Position numbers and translations under genes: made by a program
The notes under the pieces: model-generated
What the model saw: the letters and a program-made list of their open reading frames with translations, nothing else
Databases searched by the model: none
What the model was told of the DNA's origin: nothing
Assembly (NCBI RefSeq): GCF_946220915.1
Contig: NZ_CAMIHH010000024.1
Coordinates: 1-34,895, forward strand
Source of the DNA: an uncultured Flavobacterium sp.
GTDB taxonomy: Bacteria; Bacteroidota; Bacteroidia; Flavobacteriales; Flavobacteriaceae
Length of the DNA: 34,895 nt
Reading direction: 5' to 3'
Shown: positions 7,978 to 16,882 of the stretch, piece after piece
How positions within the stretch are numbered: position 1 is the stretch's first letter
Layout: every line of letters starts with the position of its first letter

Positions 7978-8385
7978 TTACTGTTTAGATACAGCAATCA
8001 CAAATTTCAGCTTCAGGCGCTCGCCCACCTGCAGCAGGTCCACCATGTCCTGCGCCAGGCAGTTGTACGGGAAACGTACTATAACTGTTTTGTCGCCAGT
8101 CTTCTGCACCTGTTCGGCCAGCTTGCTTTCCAGTTCTTCGTAGGTTACGGGTACTTTATCGATAAAGTATTGCTTTGTTTCATCTTCCATTACCAGTACC
8201 GAAACGCTTGTGTGTGCCTTATCGGTTGTTGCCGTGGTGCGTGCCTTGGGCAGCATCAGCTTGATTACATTCGGGTTGGCAAGCGTGGATATGATAAGGA
8301 AAAACAGAAGCAAAAAGAACATGATGTCGCTAAGCGCCGAGGCTGCGATTTCTGCATGAAAGCGTTTATTTCTCCTTACCCTCAT
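7978..8385 (-). CDS. exbD: ExbD/TolR-type biopolymer transport protein
   Basis: 135 residues. A short basic cytoplasmic N-terminus (MRVRRNKRFHAEI) precedes a single membrane helix starting SALSDIMFFLLLFFLI, which holds the Asp that carries protons in ExbD/TolR. A small periplasmic domain follows (residues ~45-135). It forms the inner-membrane channel with the ExbB-like protein. The start ATG overlaps the exbB stop by four bases (ATGA), indicating translational coupling, and the TonB-like gene follows after 3 bases. ExbD versus TolR cannot be separated from sequence alone, but the linked TonB-like gene favours ExbD. Confidence 0.93.
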   Translation of the reverse strand: MRVRRNKRFHAEIAASALSDIMFFLLLFFLIISTLANPNVIKLMLPKARTTATTDKAHTSVSVLVMEDETKQYFIDKVPVTYEELESKLAEQVQKTGDKTVIVRFPYNCLAQDMVDLLQVGERLKLKFVIAVSKQ

Positions 8386-9086
8386 TTTCCTGTTGTGATT
8401 AGGTTAACAAACTGGATCACCTGCCTTTGCACACGCAGTGCAAAACTGTCGATTACCATATTGAAATAATGGTATCCCGAATAAGCCACAACACCCACGA
8501 TAAGCCCCAGGCCGGAACTGATCATTTTCTCGTAGAGGCCTTCAGATATGCTGCCTATCGATATATCGGCTGTTTCGGATATCTGGTAAAATATTTTGAT
8601 AACCCCTGCAATGGTACCTATGAAACCCAGGATAGGCGCAATACCTGCGGCAAGCCCCAGCCATCCGAGCTTTTTTTCCATTAAACCGATCTCCACATTG
8701 GTTGCTTTTTCCATCATGCCTTCGATCTCGCTTACGGGGCGGCCCAGCATACTGATGCCGCTTTCAAGGATATTGCCTTCGGCAGTAGCAGCCCTTGCAG
8801 CGGTCATTTGGGCTGCATCAATTTTTCCTGAGCTTACCTGGTGGCGCACATCGCTCATAAGCGACTCGCTGTGTTTCATTACCTTCTTATAATACATGGC
8901 CCTTTCTATGATGACGTACAGCGTAAAAAAGAACAAAAGCAGTATCGGTATTACCATAACCCCACCCTTCATTACAAGGGACAGATAGTTTACGGATATT
9001 TCCTGTGATTCAACGATTGGTGTAGCAGCTTCCTGAGTGGCAGCGGGTATCGTGTCCTGTAGTGCTAAGAAGATGATGTTTGTCAT
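8382..9086 (-). CDS. exbB: ExbB/TolQ/MotA family proton channel protein
   Basis: 234 residues with three membrane helices, roughly residues 43-63, 143-165 and 185-210. The family signature GLAAGIAPILGFIGTIAGVI precedes the long amphipathic segment, and SSGLGLIVGVVAYSGYHYF forms the third helix. The N-terminal ~38 residues (LQDTIPAATQEAATPIVESQ) are a polar extension before the first helix. First gene of a three-gene operon with exbD and the TonB-like gene. An AAGGAAAC sequence lies just before the ATG. Confidence 0.93.
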   Translation of the reverse strand: MTNIIFLALQDTIPAATQEAATPIVESQEISVNYLSLVMKGGVMVIPILLLFFFTLYVIIERAMYYKKVMKHSESLMSDVRHQVSSGKIDAAQMTAARAATAEGNILESGISMLGRPVSEIEGMMEKATNVEIGLMEKKLGWLGLAAGIAPILGFIGTIAGVIKIFYQISETADISIGSISEGLYEKMISSGLGLIVGVVAYSGYHYFNMVIDSFALRVQRQVIQFVNLITTGK

Positions 9087-9150
9087 GTTTCCTTTGTAGT
9101 TTCTTTAAAAAATTGCTTTGGCTTATTACTTGTATTCTCTATTTCAATAA

Positions 9151-9177
9151 CGAATATAGGGCTTTTTGAGTATGCAA
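9151..9177 (-). promoter_or_regulatory. Possible promoter of the exbB-exbD-tonB operon
   Basis: On the minus strand TTG (9177-9175) and TATATTCG (9158-9151), one mismatch from TAnnTTTG, are separated by 16 bases, one short of the usual range. It lies 65 bases before exbB and downstream of the secDF terminator. Confidence 0.35.
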
Positions 9178-9182
9178 AAAAA

Positions 9183-9222
9183 GAAATAAAAAAAAACCTG
9201 CCCATTGTGACAGGCAGGTTTT
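9183..9222 (-). terminator. Rho-independent terminator of secDF
   Basis: AAAACCTGCC (9193-9202) pairs perfectly with GGCAGGTTTT (9213-9222) around a 10-base loop. Read leftward the stem is followed by a T-rich tract (complement of the A run at 9183-9196). It lies 23 bases past the secDF stop and insulates the exbB operon. Confidence 0.92.
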
Positions 9223-9244
9223 AGCATATTTTTATGATGTGTTA

Positions 9245-12214
9245 TTATATTTTTTCAGCAACAACCACTTCATCATTGTGGGCATGCTCGATCTTGTCTT
9301 TGTCTGCTTTGGAAACAGTGTCAACAAGAACCGGAGTTGCAATGAACAGTGATGAATACGTTCCTACGATAATACCCACAAGCATTGCAAAGATAAACCC
9401 ACGGATTGAGTCACCACCGAATACGAACATGATCAATAGCACCAATACCATTGTAAGCGAAGTGTTTATCGTCCTTGACATTGTAGTGTTAACCGATGCA
9501 TTTACGATATCGGCAAATTTACCTTTGGTTTTTCCCGCAAGATATTCCCTGACCCTGTCGAAAACAATTACCGTATCATTCATCGAATAGCCTATTACCG
9601 TAAGGATCGCCGCTATGAAGTGCTGGTCCATTTCCATATGGAATGGCATGAATTTGTAGCATAGCGAATAAATACCCAATACAAAGATAACGTCGTGTGC
9701 CACGGCTGCGATCGCACCAAGGCTATACTGCCATTTCCTGAAGCTCACCATAAGGTAGATGAACACTATTGCCATAGAGCCCAGTACCGCCCAAACTGAA
9801 TTGGCCTTGATGTCGTCGGCTACAGTCGCCGTAACTTTTGTCTGGGAAAGGATACCCAATGTTTTACCCTCGAATATGTTCACAAACTGGTCTTCAGTCA
9901 AATTAGACGGATAGTGCTTTTTAAGGGCATTATATAGTTTTTGGTTAACCTTGGCATCAGCTTCAGCTGAGTTATCCTGGATCATGTATTTTGTTGTAAT
10001 CCTAACCTGCGAATTGTTACCGAATATCTTTACATCCACACTTTCATCAAACTCAGTTTCAAGATCCTGCTTAATGGCATCTACCGAAATTGTTTTTTCA
10101 AATTTCACCTGAGAAGACCTGCCCCCTACAAAGTCAATACCCTGGTCAAGGCCGTTAACATAGAAGGATATACAGCTTACAACTACAACAAGCGATGAGA
10201 AGATGTACGTAAATTTCTTTGCACCAAGGAAATTGAAATGGAAATTGGTAAACCAGTTTTTTGACATTCCGGTTACAAAATTCACCACATTGCCTTTCCT
10301 GATATCATGGTCAAGGAAAAGCCTTGCAATGAAGATCGACGTGAATAGCGAAGTAAATATACCTATAAGAAGCGTTGTAGCAAAACCTTTAACCGGGCCT
10401 GTACCGAAGATCAAAAGCACCAAACCGGTAAGCACGTGCGTAACGTTCGCATCTGTTATCGATGACATTGCACCCCTCCAGCTATATGATATTTTTACCG
10501 CCTCATCCAGTGTCCTTCCTGCCCTTAGCTCTTCTTTGGCACGTTCGTAGATGATAATGTTAGCATCCACGGCAGTACCCATGGTAAGTACGATACCGGC
10601 AATACCCGGCAATGTAAGCACTGCACCAAAGCTGGCAAGTACGCCAAACAGGAAGAGCAAGTTTACAATAAGCGCCACGTTGGCATACCAGCCCGCTTTG
10701 CCGTAGTAAACCACCATCCAGAGCGATACAAGCAGTAATCCTACGATAGATGACATGATACCGTTATCAATGGCTTCCTGGCCCAATGATGGCCCTACAA
10801 CCTCAGACTGTACTATGTTGGCCTTTGCAGGCAGCTTACCTGCCCTTAATATATTTGCTAAGTCTTTTGTTTCAGTTACGTCAAACGAACCTGTAATTTG
10901 TGAATTACCGCCAGAAATAGGCCCGGTGGTAACACCCGGTGCAGAATACACAACATTATCAAGCACAATGGCAATAAAACCTTGCTGAGTGTAAGCCTTA
11001 CCTGTCATTTCCTCCCACTTTACCGCACCCCTCGGGCTCATCTGCATTTCTACAGACGGACGGCCCTGCTGGTCGAAATTAGCGTTAGCGCCAGTGATCA
11101 CGTTACCCCCAAGTGGCGCAACATTGCCTTTATTGCCTTTTAGCGCATAAAGCTCCAGTATGCCTTTGGCACCCGCAGCCTCCTTGCCCCATGCAAAGCG
11201 TGCAAAACGCTGTTCACCTGTAAGGGAAGAACGGATGTCGGCCCTTTTAAGATAACCGTTGATGGCAGCAGTATCTTTTGTAGAAGCATAACCAAGTACC
11301 GGCCCACCGCCTGTCTGGTTTGGCATAAGTTTGTCAAATAGCGGGTTGTTGCCTTTTTTAGCAGCATTAAGTGAATCCTTGCCTCCTAAAAGTTTTTCAA
11401 TGGAATCATTTTGGGTAGTTTTGGTTTCAGTTGTTTCAACCTTTTTCTCTGTAGCGATCAGTGTCTGGTTGGCCTGCATAAGGAAACCCTGCATTTCACC
11501 AACTTTATAAGCTTCCCAAAATTCAAGCTGTGCAGTACTCTGCAAAAGTTTCTTAACGCGGTCAATATCCTTGGCACCCGGAAGCTCTACCATGATGCGG
11601 CCTGATTCGCCTATCTTCTGGATGTTTGGCTGAACAACGCCAAATTTGTCAATACGCTCGGTAAGTACGCCAAAAGCACTATCAACAGCTTCTGCAACTT
11701 TTTTCTTAAGCACGGCCTTAACTTCGTTATCTGTCATTTTCGTGTTTACCGCCTGGTCCATTACCTTATTGGTAAACAGCTCAGGAGAAGCAAGCTTTAC
11801 GGAACCGTTTGAAACCTTATCAAAAGCAATAAAAAATGCATCAAGGTAATCCTGGTTCCCTTCCCTTTCCTTAGTCGCCTGGTCAAGCGCCTTGTTCAGT
11901 ACCGGATTGGTAGAGTTATTTGCAAGCCCATGGATTATTTCCCTTACTGATATTTCAAGCATTACGTTAATACCACCCTCAAGGTCAAGCCCTTTGTTGA
12001 TCTGCTTATCGCTTACTTCTTCGTAAGTATAGCCAAGATAAACAACCGAATCCTTCATTTGTTCGAGGTAAGCCACTTCTTTAGCGGTATCGCCTTTGGC
12101 TATGGCCTTGGCATCATTCTGGATGCCGTGCGATACATATGTAAAGGTGAGCTGGTAAATACACACTAACGCAAATACAATTGCGAAAAATTTAATAAGT
12201 CCCTTATTCTGCAT
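9245..12214 (-). CDS. secDF: Fused protein translocase subunit SecDF
   Basis: 989 residues. SecD and SecF are fused into one chain, the usual arrangement in Bacteroidetes. There is an N-terminal membrane helix, a large periplasmic SecD region with GLDLEGGINVMLEI near residue 75, then a six-helix SecD membrane block containing TAVDANIIIYERAKEEL near residue 548. A second leading helix, a smaller periplasmic SecF domain and the SecF membrane block with SMNDTVIVFDRVRE near residue 886 follow. The Asp and Arg residues in these motifs belong to the proton-driven mechanism that helps pull exported proteins through SecYEG. Monocistronic by context, with its own promoter and terminator. Confidence 0.97.
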   Translation of the reverse strand: MQNKGLIKFFAIVFALVCIYQLTFTYVSHGIQNDAKAIAKGDTAKEVAYLEQMKDSVVYLGYTYEEVSDKQINKGLDLEGGINVMLEISVREIIHGLANNSTNPVLNKALDQATKEREGNQDYLDAFFIAFDKVSNGSVKLASPELFTNKVMDQAVNTKMTDNEVKAVLKKKVAEAVDSAFGVLTERIDKFGVVQPNIQKIGESGRIMVELPGAKDIDRVKKLLQSTAQLEFWEAYKVGEMQGFLMQANQTLIATEKKVETTETKTTQNDSIEKLLGGKDSLNAAKKGNNPLFDKLMPNQTGGGPVLGYASTKDTAAINGYLKRADIRSSLTGEQRFARFAWGKEAAGAKGILELYALKGNKGNVAPLGGNVITGANANFDQQGRPSVEMQMSPRGAVKWEEMTGKAYTQQGFIAIVLDNVVYSAPGVTTGPISGGNSQITGSFDVTETKDLANILRAGKLPAKANIVQSEVVGPSLGQEAIDNGIMSSIVGLLLVSLWMVVYYGKAGWYANVALIVNLLFLFGVLASFGAVLTLPGIAGIVLTMGTAVDANIIIYERAKEELRAGRTLDEAVKISYSWRGAMSSITDANVTHVLTGLVLLIFGTGPVKGFATTLLIGIFTSLFTSIFIARLFLDHDIRKGNVVNFVTGMSKNWFTNFHFNFLGAKKFTYIFSSLVVVVSCISFYVNGLDQGIDFVGGRSSQVKFEKTISVDAIKQDLETEFDESVDVKIFGNNSQVRITTKYMIQDNSAEADAKVNQKLYNALKKHYPSNLTEDQFVNIFEGKTLGILSQTKVTATVADDIKANSVWAVLGSMAIVFIYLMVSFRKWQYSLGAIAAVAHDVIFVLGIYSLCYKFMPFHMEMDQHFIAAILTVIGYSMNDTVIVFDRVREYLAGKTKGKFADIVNASVNTTMSRTINTSLTMVLVLLIMFVFGGDSIRGFIFAMLVGIIVGTYSSLFIATPVLVDTVSKADKDKIEHAHNDEVVVAEKI

Positions 12215-12253
12215 TATTACTTAAATTAAAATATTCCATTTTTTAAAAACGAG

Positions 12254-12284
12254 CAAATATATAATTTACGGTTTGATAAACCAA
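12254..12284 (-). promoter_or_regulatory. Promoter of secDF
   Basis: On the minus strand TTG (12284-12282), a 20-base spacer, and TATATTTG (12261-12254), an exact TAnnTTTG match. It ends 39 bases upstream of the secDF ATG. Confidence 0.75.
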
Positions 12285-12364
12285 CTTATTTCCTAACATT
12301 ATCATAAAAAACGAAATCTGCATAAAACCTATTATTTACAGGTAGCAGATTGTCGAAAATTCCT

Positions 12365-12372
12365 TATTTTTG
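12365..12372 (+). promoter_or_regulatory. -7 element upstream of the small secreted protein
   Basis: TATTTTTG matches TAnnTTTG exactly and ends 16 bases before the ATG at 12389. The nearest upstream TTG (12350-12352) is too close (12 bases), so only the -7 half is supported. Confidence 0.45.
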
Positions 12373-12388
12373 ATAAAATCACAGTATC

Positions 12389-12763
12389 ATGAACAGACTT
12401 ATAGCGCTCGCAGCCATTGCCTTTACTGCATTCCATGGATACGCACAGGAAGCCCCGCTGCCTTCGAGCCTCACCATTGCTACTAAAGAAAGCCTGCAAA
12501 AACTGGAAGACAAAAAGCAGCAGGATATTGCATTTTATGCAAAAAACAACATATCGACAGATGAGGCTCCTACAGCTGGCCATGATGACAACAGTTTTTA
12601 CAAGCACTATATAAAAGACGATGACAACCGGTACTACAACAATTACCACGATAACAATGCCGATCCTATACTGACCAATATGCCCTCTCCCGGCCCCAAC
12701 CTTGATTACTATTTCGTAGACCCGTGCAGTAGTGGGAATTATGATAAAGTAGTGAGTAAGTAA
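12389..12763 (+). CDS. Small secreted protein rich in Asp, Asn and Tyr
   Basis: 124 residues. A clear signal peptide (MNRLIALAAIAFTAFHGYAQ) is followed by a mature chain of about 104 residues. An early Lys/Glu/Gln helix (KESLQKLEDKKQQD) precedes a strongly polar segment rich in Asp, Asn, Tyr and His, about residues 70-95 (HDDNSFYKHYIKDDDNRYY and on). There is one Cys near the C-terminus and no lipobox. I recognise no family. The overlapping antisense frame is longer but is an artefact of repeated GAY and AAY codons; the plus frame has the signal peptide and a promoter element. Probably periplasmic or secreted; function unknown. Confidence 0.7.
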   Translation: MNRLIALAAIAFTAFHGYAQEAPLPSSLTIATKESLQKLEDKKQQDIAFYAKNNISTDEAPTAGHDDNSFYKHYIKDDDNRYYNNYHDNNADPILTNMPSPGPNLDYYFVDPCSSGNYDKVVSK

Positions 12764-12769
12764 TATTTG

Positions 12770-12867
12770 GACGTGACCCTTCCCTGACAATGGCCATCGC
12801 TCGGGCCGGGCTGTACGCTATATCTGCTCCGTGCCTCCGCAGGATGCCGCTCCCATCCCTCACGCTC
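12770..12867. repeat. GC-rich intergenic element, probable dispersed repeat
   Basis: A stretch far richer in G+C than the spacers around it. On the minus strand it reads GGGATGGGAGCGGCATCC, a small hairpin (CTGC/GCAG), then GATATAGCG and AGCCCGGCCCGAGCGATGG, then a GGGAAGGGTC tail. From memory the framework GGGATGGAAGCGGCATCC-hairpin-GATATAGCG-AGCCCG recurs between genes in flavobacterial chromosomes. I cannot verify this here and only one copy is in the window. It codes for nothing recognisable. Confidence 0.5.
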
Positions 12868-12914
12868 AAACTCCATCACTATATTTTTTGTTCCATATTA
12901 GAGTAATCCAACAA

Positions 12915-12937
12915 AAAAGCCGCTCTTCGCGGCTTTT
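12915..12937 (-). terminator. Terminator between the convergent small gene and mdh
   Basis: AAAAGCCGC (12915-12923) pairs with GCGGCTTTT (12929-12937) around a 5-base loop. The A run at the left edge becomes a U-tract for the leftward mdh operon, whose stop is 24 bases away. The right-hand T run is short, so rightward termination is weaker. Confidence 0.88.
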
Positions 12938-12960
12938 AAAATTCGATATATAATAAGGTG

Positions 12961-13896
12961 TTATGCCAGTACCGATTTCAGGTCGCCGTTCATAGCCCTT
13001 ACCGTATCGGCGCTCTTAGCGAACAATGCCTTTTCTTTCTCGTCAAGCTGGATGTCGATGATTTCCTCAAGGCCGTTTTTGCCAATGATGCACGGAACGC
13101 CCATGCAGATATCTTCCTGGCCGTACTCGCCTTCAAGCAGTACCGAGCAGGCTATCATTTTCTTCTGGTCGTTCAGGATGCTGTCTACAAGATAGGCTAC
13201 CGATGCTCCCGGAGCATACCATGCCGATGTACCTAATAAACCGGTTAGTGTTGCGCCACCAACCATTGTGTCGGCAGCAACTTTATCCAGCGCTTCCTGC
13301 GAAAGGAAATTTGATACCGGGCTTCCGTTGTACGAAGCCAGCCTCGTTAGCGGTATCATGGTCGTATCGCCATGCCCGCCGATAACCATGCCCTGGATGT
13401 CGTTGGACGGCCTGTCAAGCGCTTTTGAAAGGTAGTATTTAAAACGTGAGCTGTCCAGCGCGCCGCCCATGCCAATGATGCGGTTTTTAGGCAGGCCGGT
13501 AGCTTTCAGTGTAAGATAGGTCATTGTATCCATAGGGTTCGAAACTACTACTATGATAGTGTCAGGCGAATGCTTCAGCACGTTCTCGGCAACCGACTTT
13601 ACGATGCCCGCATTGATGCCGATAAGTTCCTCGCGTGTCATTCCCGGCTTCCTTGGTATGCCCGAAGTGATCACCACCACATCGCTGTTAGCCGTTTTAG
13701 AATAATCATTGGTCACACCGCTTACTTTGGTATTAAAACCTGTAGTGGTGGCGCACTGCATGATGTCCATGGCCTTACCTTCGGCAAAACCTTCCTTGAT
13801 ATCAAGCAAAACTACTTCACTGGCAATTCCCCTGTAGGAGATAACGTCTGCACATGTAGCGCCCACATTGCCGGCGCCAACTATTGTTACTTTCAT
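12961..13896 (-). CDS. mdh: Malate dehydrogenase (LDH-like type)
   Basis: 311 residues. Interconverts malate and oxaloacetate with NAD in the citric acid cycle. The Rossmann motif GAGNVGA lies at residues 7-13, and the Asp of LLDIKEG fits NAD preference. Substrate-binding arginines fall in GIPRKPGMTREEL and in the RFKYYL region. VSNPMDTMTYL and the catalytic His of GGHGDTTMIP (near residue 173) are intact. The ATG overlaps the stop of the upstream gene as ATGA (13896-13893), so its translation is probably coupled. Last gene of the gyrB operon, with a terminator 24 bases beyond. Confidence 0.96.
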   Translation of the reverse strand: MKVTIVGAGNVGATCADVISYRGIASEVVLLDIKEGFAEGKAMDIMQCATTTGFNTKVSGVTNDYSKTANSDVVVITSGIPRKPGMTREELIGINAGIVKSVAENVLKHSPDTIIVVVSNPMDTMTYLTLKATGLPKNRIIGMGGALDSSRFKYYLSKALDRPSNDIQGMVIGGHGDTTMIPLTRLASYNGSPVSNFLSQEALDKVAADTMVGGATLTGLLGTSAWYAPGASVAYLVDSILNDQKKMIACSVLLEGEYGQEDICMGVPCIIGKNGLEEIIDIQLDEKEKALFAKSADTVRAMNGDLKSVLA

Positions 13897-14954
13897 AATT
13901 CTTGTGTTTGTGGTTTGTTGTTTTTATTATTAATAGTATAGTGTAACGATATGTTCGTGTTTACAAATTTACCAAAAGCAAGTATAGTTTGCACATCAAA
14001 ATTGCCAATATTGTACCGAATAGCGGCTTCGCCAATATAATTGACCTTTGTTTTATAAATTTCCTCCAGGCGCATGTTCAGTATTTGCTGCAACGGGAGT
14101 ATTTGTTCTATGCTTCCTTTGGGACCACTTACATTATAGCGAATATCACTTGTATTTACTATAAAACCCGCCATAGCTTCCCACTTCCCAAATTCTTTAG
14201 AGCCGTTCAGTTGGAACTGCCATGTATCAACAAGCCCTGTAATCTCATCAATGCCCAGTGTACCGTAATCGGTTTTCACATCAAGAAAATTAAACGAAAC
14301 TTCTTCATTGGAATATCCTGCCATAAGCGATACATGGATGTGGTTCTCCTCAAGCCCCTTAAAATAACGGCTGACAGTATGCTTTAGCCCTACACCATAT
14401 ACCTGGTAGTTGCTCTTTTTAAGTTTTACACGGGTAGAATATTTTGCTATAAGCTCTGTATCATACCAAAGACCGATGCTTCCCTGCAAATACGGATAGG
14501 CAACAGTTTGCATATCAATACCCTCCGGAGTTTCCAGGCGCACCTGGCTGCCCCCCAATGTACCAACAAGGTATACCTGCCTGTCATTGCCCAGCGCAGT
14601 CGGAACCGTTGCTTCTGTGCCTTGCTCTAACTGAAAAAAAGAAAAATCGCTGTTTTGTATCTTAAGCGTCCTGTCGCGCTGTGGCGTAAAGAAAACATTG
14701 GCATGAAGCCCGAATGAAACCTCGAACAATCCCTTTGCCTTGGGGCTCCGCACCCATGCCGATGACGACTGGTACACTGCGGCATCGGTAGCCGGGGTTA
14801 TGTATTTATCAGAAAAAAATAGGGCATCATCTATGAGATACCCTATCTGAGTTAGCGCTAATTGTGTATCAGTTTGCGCAACTGTAGTTCCCGATGCCAG
14901 GAGTACAGCTGCAAACAATCCTTTAACAATCGCCTTATGCGTCAATCTTGGCAT
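13893..14954 (-). CDS. DUF6588-like outer-membrane beta-barrel protein
   Basis: 353 residues. The signal peptide ends near TTVAQTD. The mature chain is dominated by alternating hydrophobic beta strands, such as YQVYGVGLKHTVSRYF and HIHVSLMAGYSNEEV, and finishes with barrel-like strands. An early block with DKYITPATDAAVYQSS and PKAKGLFEVSFGLHANVFF resembles the DUF6588 proteins of flavobacteria as I remember them; this is not verified. The start overlaps the end of gyrB by 20 bases and the stop overlaps the mdh start by 4, so it sits inside one tightly packed operon. Likely an integral outer-membrane protein of unknown role. Confidence 0.75.
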   Translation of the reverse strand: MPRLTHKAIVKGLFAAVLLASGTTVAQTDTQLALTQIGYLIDDALFFSDKYITPATDAAVYQSSSAWVRSPKAKGLFEVSFGLHANVFFTPQRDRTLKIQNSDFSFFQLEQGTEATVPTALGNDRQVYLVGTLGGSQVRLETPEGIDMQTVAYPYLQGSIGLWYDTELIAKYSTRVKLKKSNYQVYGVGLKHTVSRYFKGLEENHIHVSLMAGYSNEEVSFNFLDVKTDYGTLGIDEITGLVDTWQFQLNGSKEFGKWEAMAGFIVNTSDIRYNVSGPKGSIEQILPLQQILNMRLEEIYKTKVNYIGEAAIRYNIGNFDVQTILAFGKFVNTNISLHYTINNKNNKPQTQEL

Positions 14955-16875
14955 AAGCGGCGTTCTTTTCTATGAATTCCCTGCGTGGCGGAACCTCATC
15001 GCCCATAAGCATCGAAAATATCCTGTCGGCTTCGGCAAGGCTGTCAATATTTACCTGGCGGAGCGTACGGTATTCCGGGTCGAGCGTAGTTTCCCAAAGC
15101 TGCTCGGCGTTCATCTCGCCAAGGCCTTTGTAACGCTGTATGGTAGACCCGGTGCCGAGCCTCTCACTGGCAATATCACGCTGGTTATCGGTCCAGGCAT
15201 ATTCCTTTTTATTGCCTTTCTTTACCATATAAAGTGGCGGTGTGGCAATGTAAACGTGGCCGTTCTCGATAAGCTCCTTCATGAATCGGAAGAAGAAAGT
15301 AAGGATAAGCGTTGCAATGTGCGAACCGTCAACATCGGCATCACACATGATAACCACTTTGTGGTAACGCAGTTTCTCCAGGTTAAGCGCCTTACTGTCA
15401 TCGGCCGTGCCAATGGTTACACCCAGTGCGGTAAATATATTGCGTATTTCCTCATTCTCAAAAACCTTGTGGTGCATGGCTTTTTCCACGTTAAGTATCT
15501 TGCCCCTTAGTGGCAATATCGCCTGGAATGCCCTGTCACGGCCCTGCTTTGCTGTTCCACCAGCGGAGTCGCCCTCTACAAGGAATATCTCGCACTTTTC
15601 AGGATCCTGCTCAGAGCAGTCGGAAAGCTTGCCGGGAAGCCCGCCGCCGCCCATAACTGTTTTGCGCTGTACCATTTCGCGGGCTTTTTTAGCCGCGTGT
15701 CGCGCCTGGGCTGCAAGGATAACCTTTTGAACGATGGTACGGGCATCGTTCGGGTTTTCCTCAAGATAGTTTTCCAGCATTTCGCTTACCGCCTGGCTCA
15801 CGGGGGCTACCACTTCGCGGTTGCCCAGCTTGGTTTTGGTCTGCCCTTCGAACTGCGGCTCCTGTACCTTAACCGAAATGATCGCGGTAAGCCCCTCGCG
15901 GAAGTCATCGCCTGATATCTCGAATTTCAGCTTTTCAAGCAAGCCCGAGTTATCGGCATACTTCTTAAGCGTATTGGTCAGCCCCCGGCGGAAGCCCGAA
16001 AGGTGCGTCCCCCCCTCGTGGGTGTTGATGTTATTTACATAAGAGAAAATATTCTCGCTGTAGCTTGTATTATAGATAAGCGCAACCTCAACCGGTACCT
16101 CGCCCTTATCCGTCTCCATGCTGATCACACTGGCAATGATGGGCTCGCGGTTGCCGTCAAGGAACTTAACGAATTCCTTAAGGCCTTCCTCCGAATGGAA
16201 CGTTTCGCCTACATACTCACCCTTATCGTCCTTTTCCCTTTTATCGGTAAGCGTTATGGTAATGCCTTTGTTCAGGAACGAAAGCTCACGCATACGCGCA
16301 GCAAGGGTATCGTAAGAATATTCTGTTGTTTGTGTAAAGATGGTACTATCTGGCTTGAAGGTCACAGTCGTACCCCTTTTCTCGGTAGTGCCTATCTGCT
16401 TTACAGGATAGAGCGACTTACCACGCTCGTACTCCTGCTCATATATTTTGCCATCACGGAATACAGTCGCCCTCAGGTGGTCGGACAATGCATTAACGCA
16501 CGAAACACCCACACCGTGAAGACCCCCTGAAACCTTGTAGGAATCCTTGTCAAACTTACCGCCGGCGCCAATTTTGGTCATTACAACCTCAAGGGCCGAT
16601 ACGCCTTCTTTTTTATGTATGTCTACCGGTATACCACGGCCGTTATCTTCAACAGTAACAGAATTGTCTTCATTAATAGCAACAAGAATAGTATCACAAT
16701 GCCCGGCAAGCGCTTCATCTATTGAGTTATCTACAACCTCATACACAAGGTGGTGAAGCCCTCTTGTACCCACATCGCCAATATACATGGAAGGACGCAT
16801 CCTTACGTGCTCCATCCCTTCAAGGGCCTGAATACTGTCTGCCGAATAATTGTTTTTCTTTATTTCTTCACTCAT
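14935..16875 (-). CDS. gyrB: DNA gyrase subunit B
   Basis: 646 residues, the short form without the E. coli insertion. The GHKL ATPase domain shows VVDNSIDEALAGHCD, VEDNGRGIPVD and GGLHGVGVSCVNALS. The transducer domain follows, then the TOPRIM domain with EGDSAGGTAKQGRDR near residue 435 and DADVDGSHI near 515 (Mg-binding acidic residues intact). PGKLSDC and the C-terminal RRQ-type region GDEVPPRREFIEKNA are present. It pairs with GyrA to introduce negative supercoils. A strong Shine-Dalgarno and a -7 element lie upstream. It heads an overlapping three-gene operon with a DUF6588-like protein and mdh. Confidence 0.97.
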   Translation of the reverse strand: MSEEIKKNNYSADSIQALEGMEHVRMRPSMYIGDVGTRGLHHLVYEVVDNSIDEALAGHCDTILVAINEDNSVTVEDNGRGIPVDIHKKEGVSALEVVMTKIGAGGKFDKDSYKVSGGLHGVGVSCVNALSDHLRATVFRDGKIYEQEYERGKSLYPVKQIGTTEKRGTTVTFKPDSTIFTQTTEYSYDTLAARMRELSFLNKGITITLTDKREKDDKGEYVGETFHSEEGLKEFVKFLDGNREPIIASVISMETDKGEVPVEVALIYNTSYSENIFSYVNNINTHEGGTHLSGFRRGLTNTLKKYADNSGLLEKLKFEISGDDFREGLTAIISVKVQEPQFEGQTKTKLGNREVVAPVSQAVSEMLENYLEENPNDARTIVQKVILAAQARHAAKKAREMVQRKTVMGGGGLPGKLSDCSEQDPEKCEIFLVEGDSAGGTAKQGRDRAFQAILPLRGKILNVEKAMHHKVFENEEIRNIFTALGVTIGTADDSKALNLEKLRYHKVVIMCDADVDGSHIATLILTFFFRFMKELIENGHVYIATPPLYMVKKGNKKEYAWTDNQRDIASERLGTGSTIQRYKGLGEMNAEQLWETTLDPEYRTLRQVNIDSLAEADRIFSMLMGDEVPPRREFIEKNAAYAKIDA

Positions 16876-16882
16876 AAAATTT

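Noticed and set aside
7597..8469. 290-codon plus-strand frame
   Set aside because: Antisense to the TonB-like and exbD genes; no domain and Cys/His/Phe-rich shadow composition.
12332..12790. 152-codon minus-strand frame rich in Ile and Val
   Set aside because: Complement of Asp/Asn codons in the small secreted protein; the plus strand has the signal peptide and promoter element.
12666..12869. 67-codon minus-strand frame over the GC-rich element
   Set aside because: Runs through the repeat-like element and the end of another gene; no family likeness.
16003..16530. 175-codon plus-strand frame
   Set aside because: Antisense shadow of gyrB.
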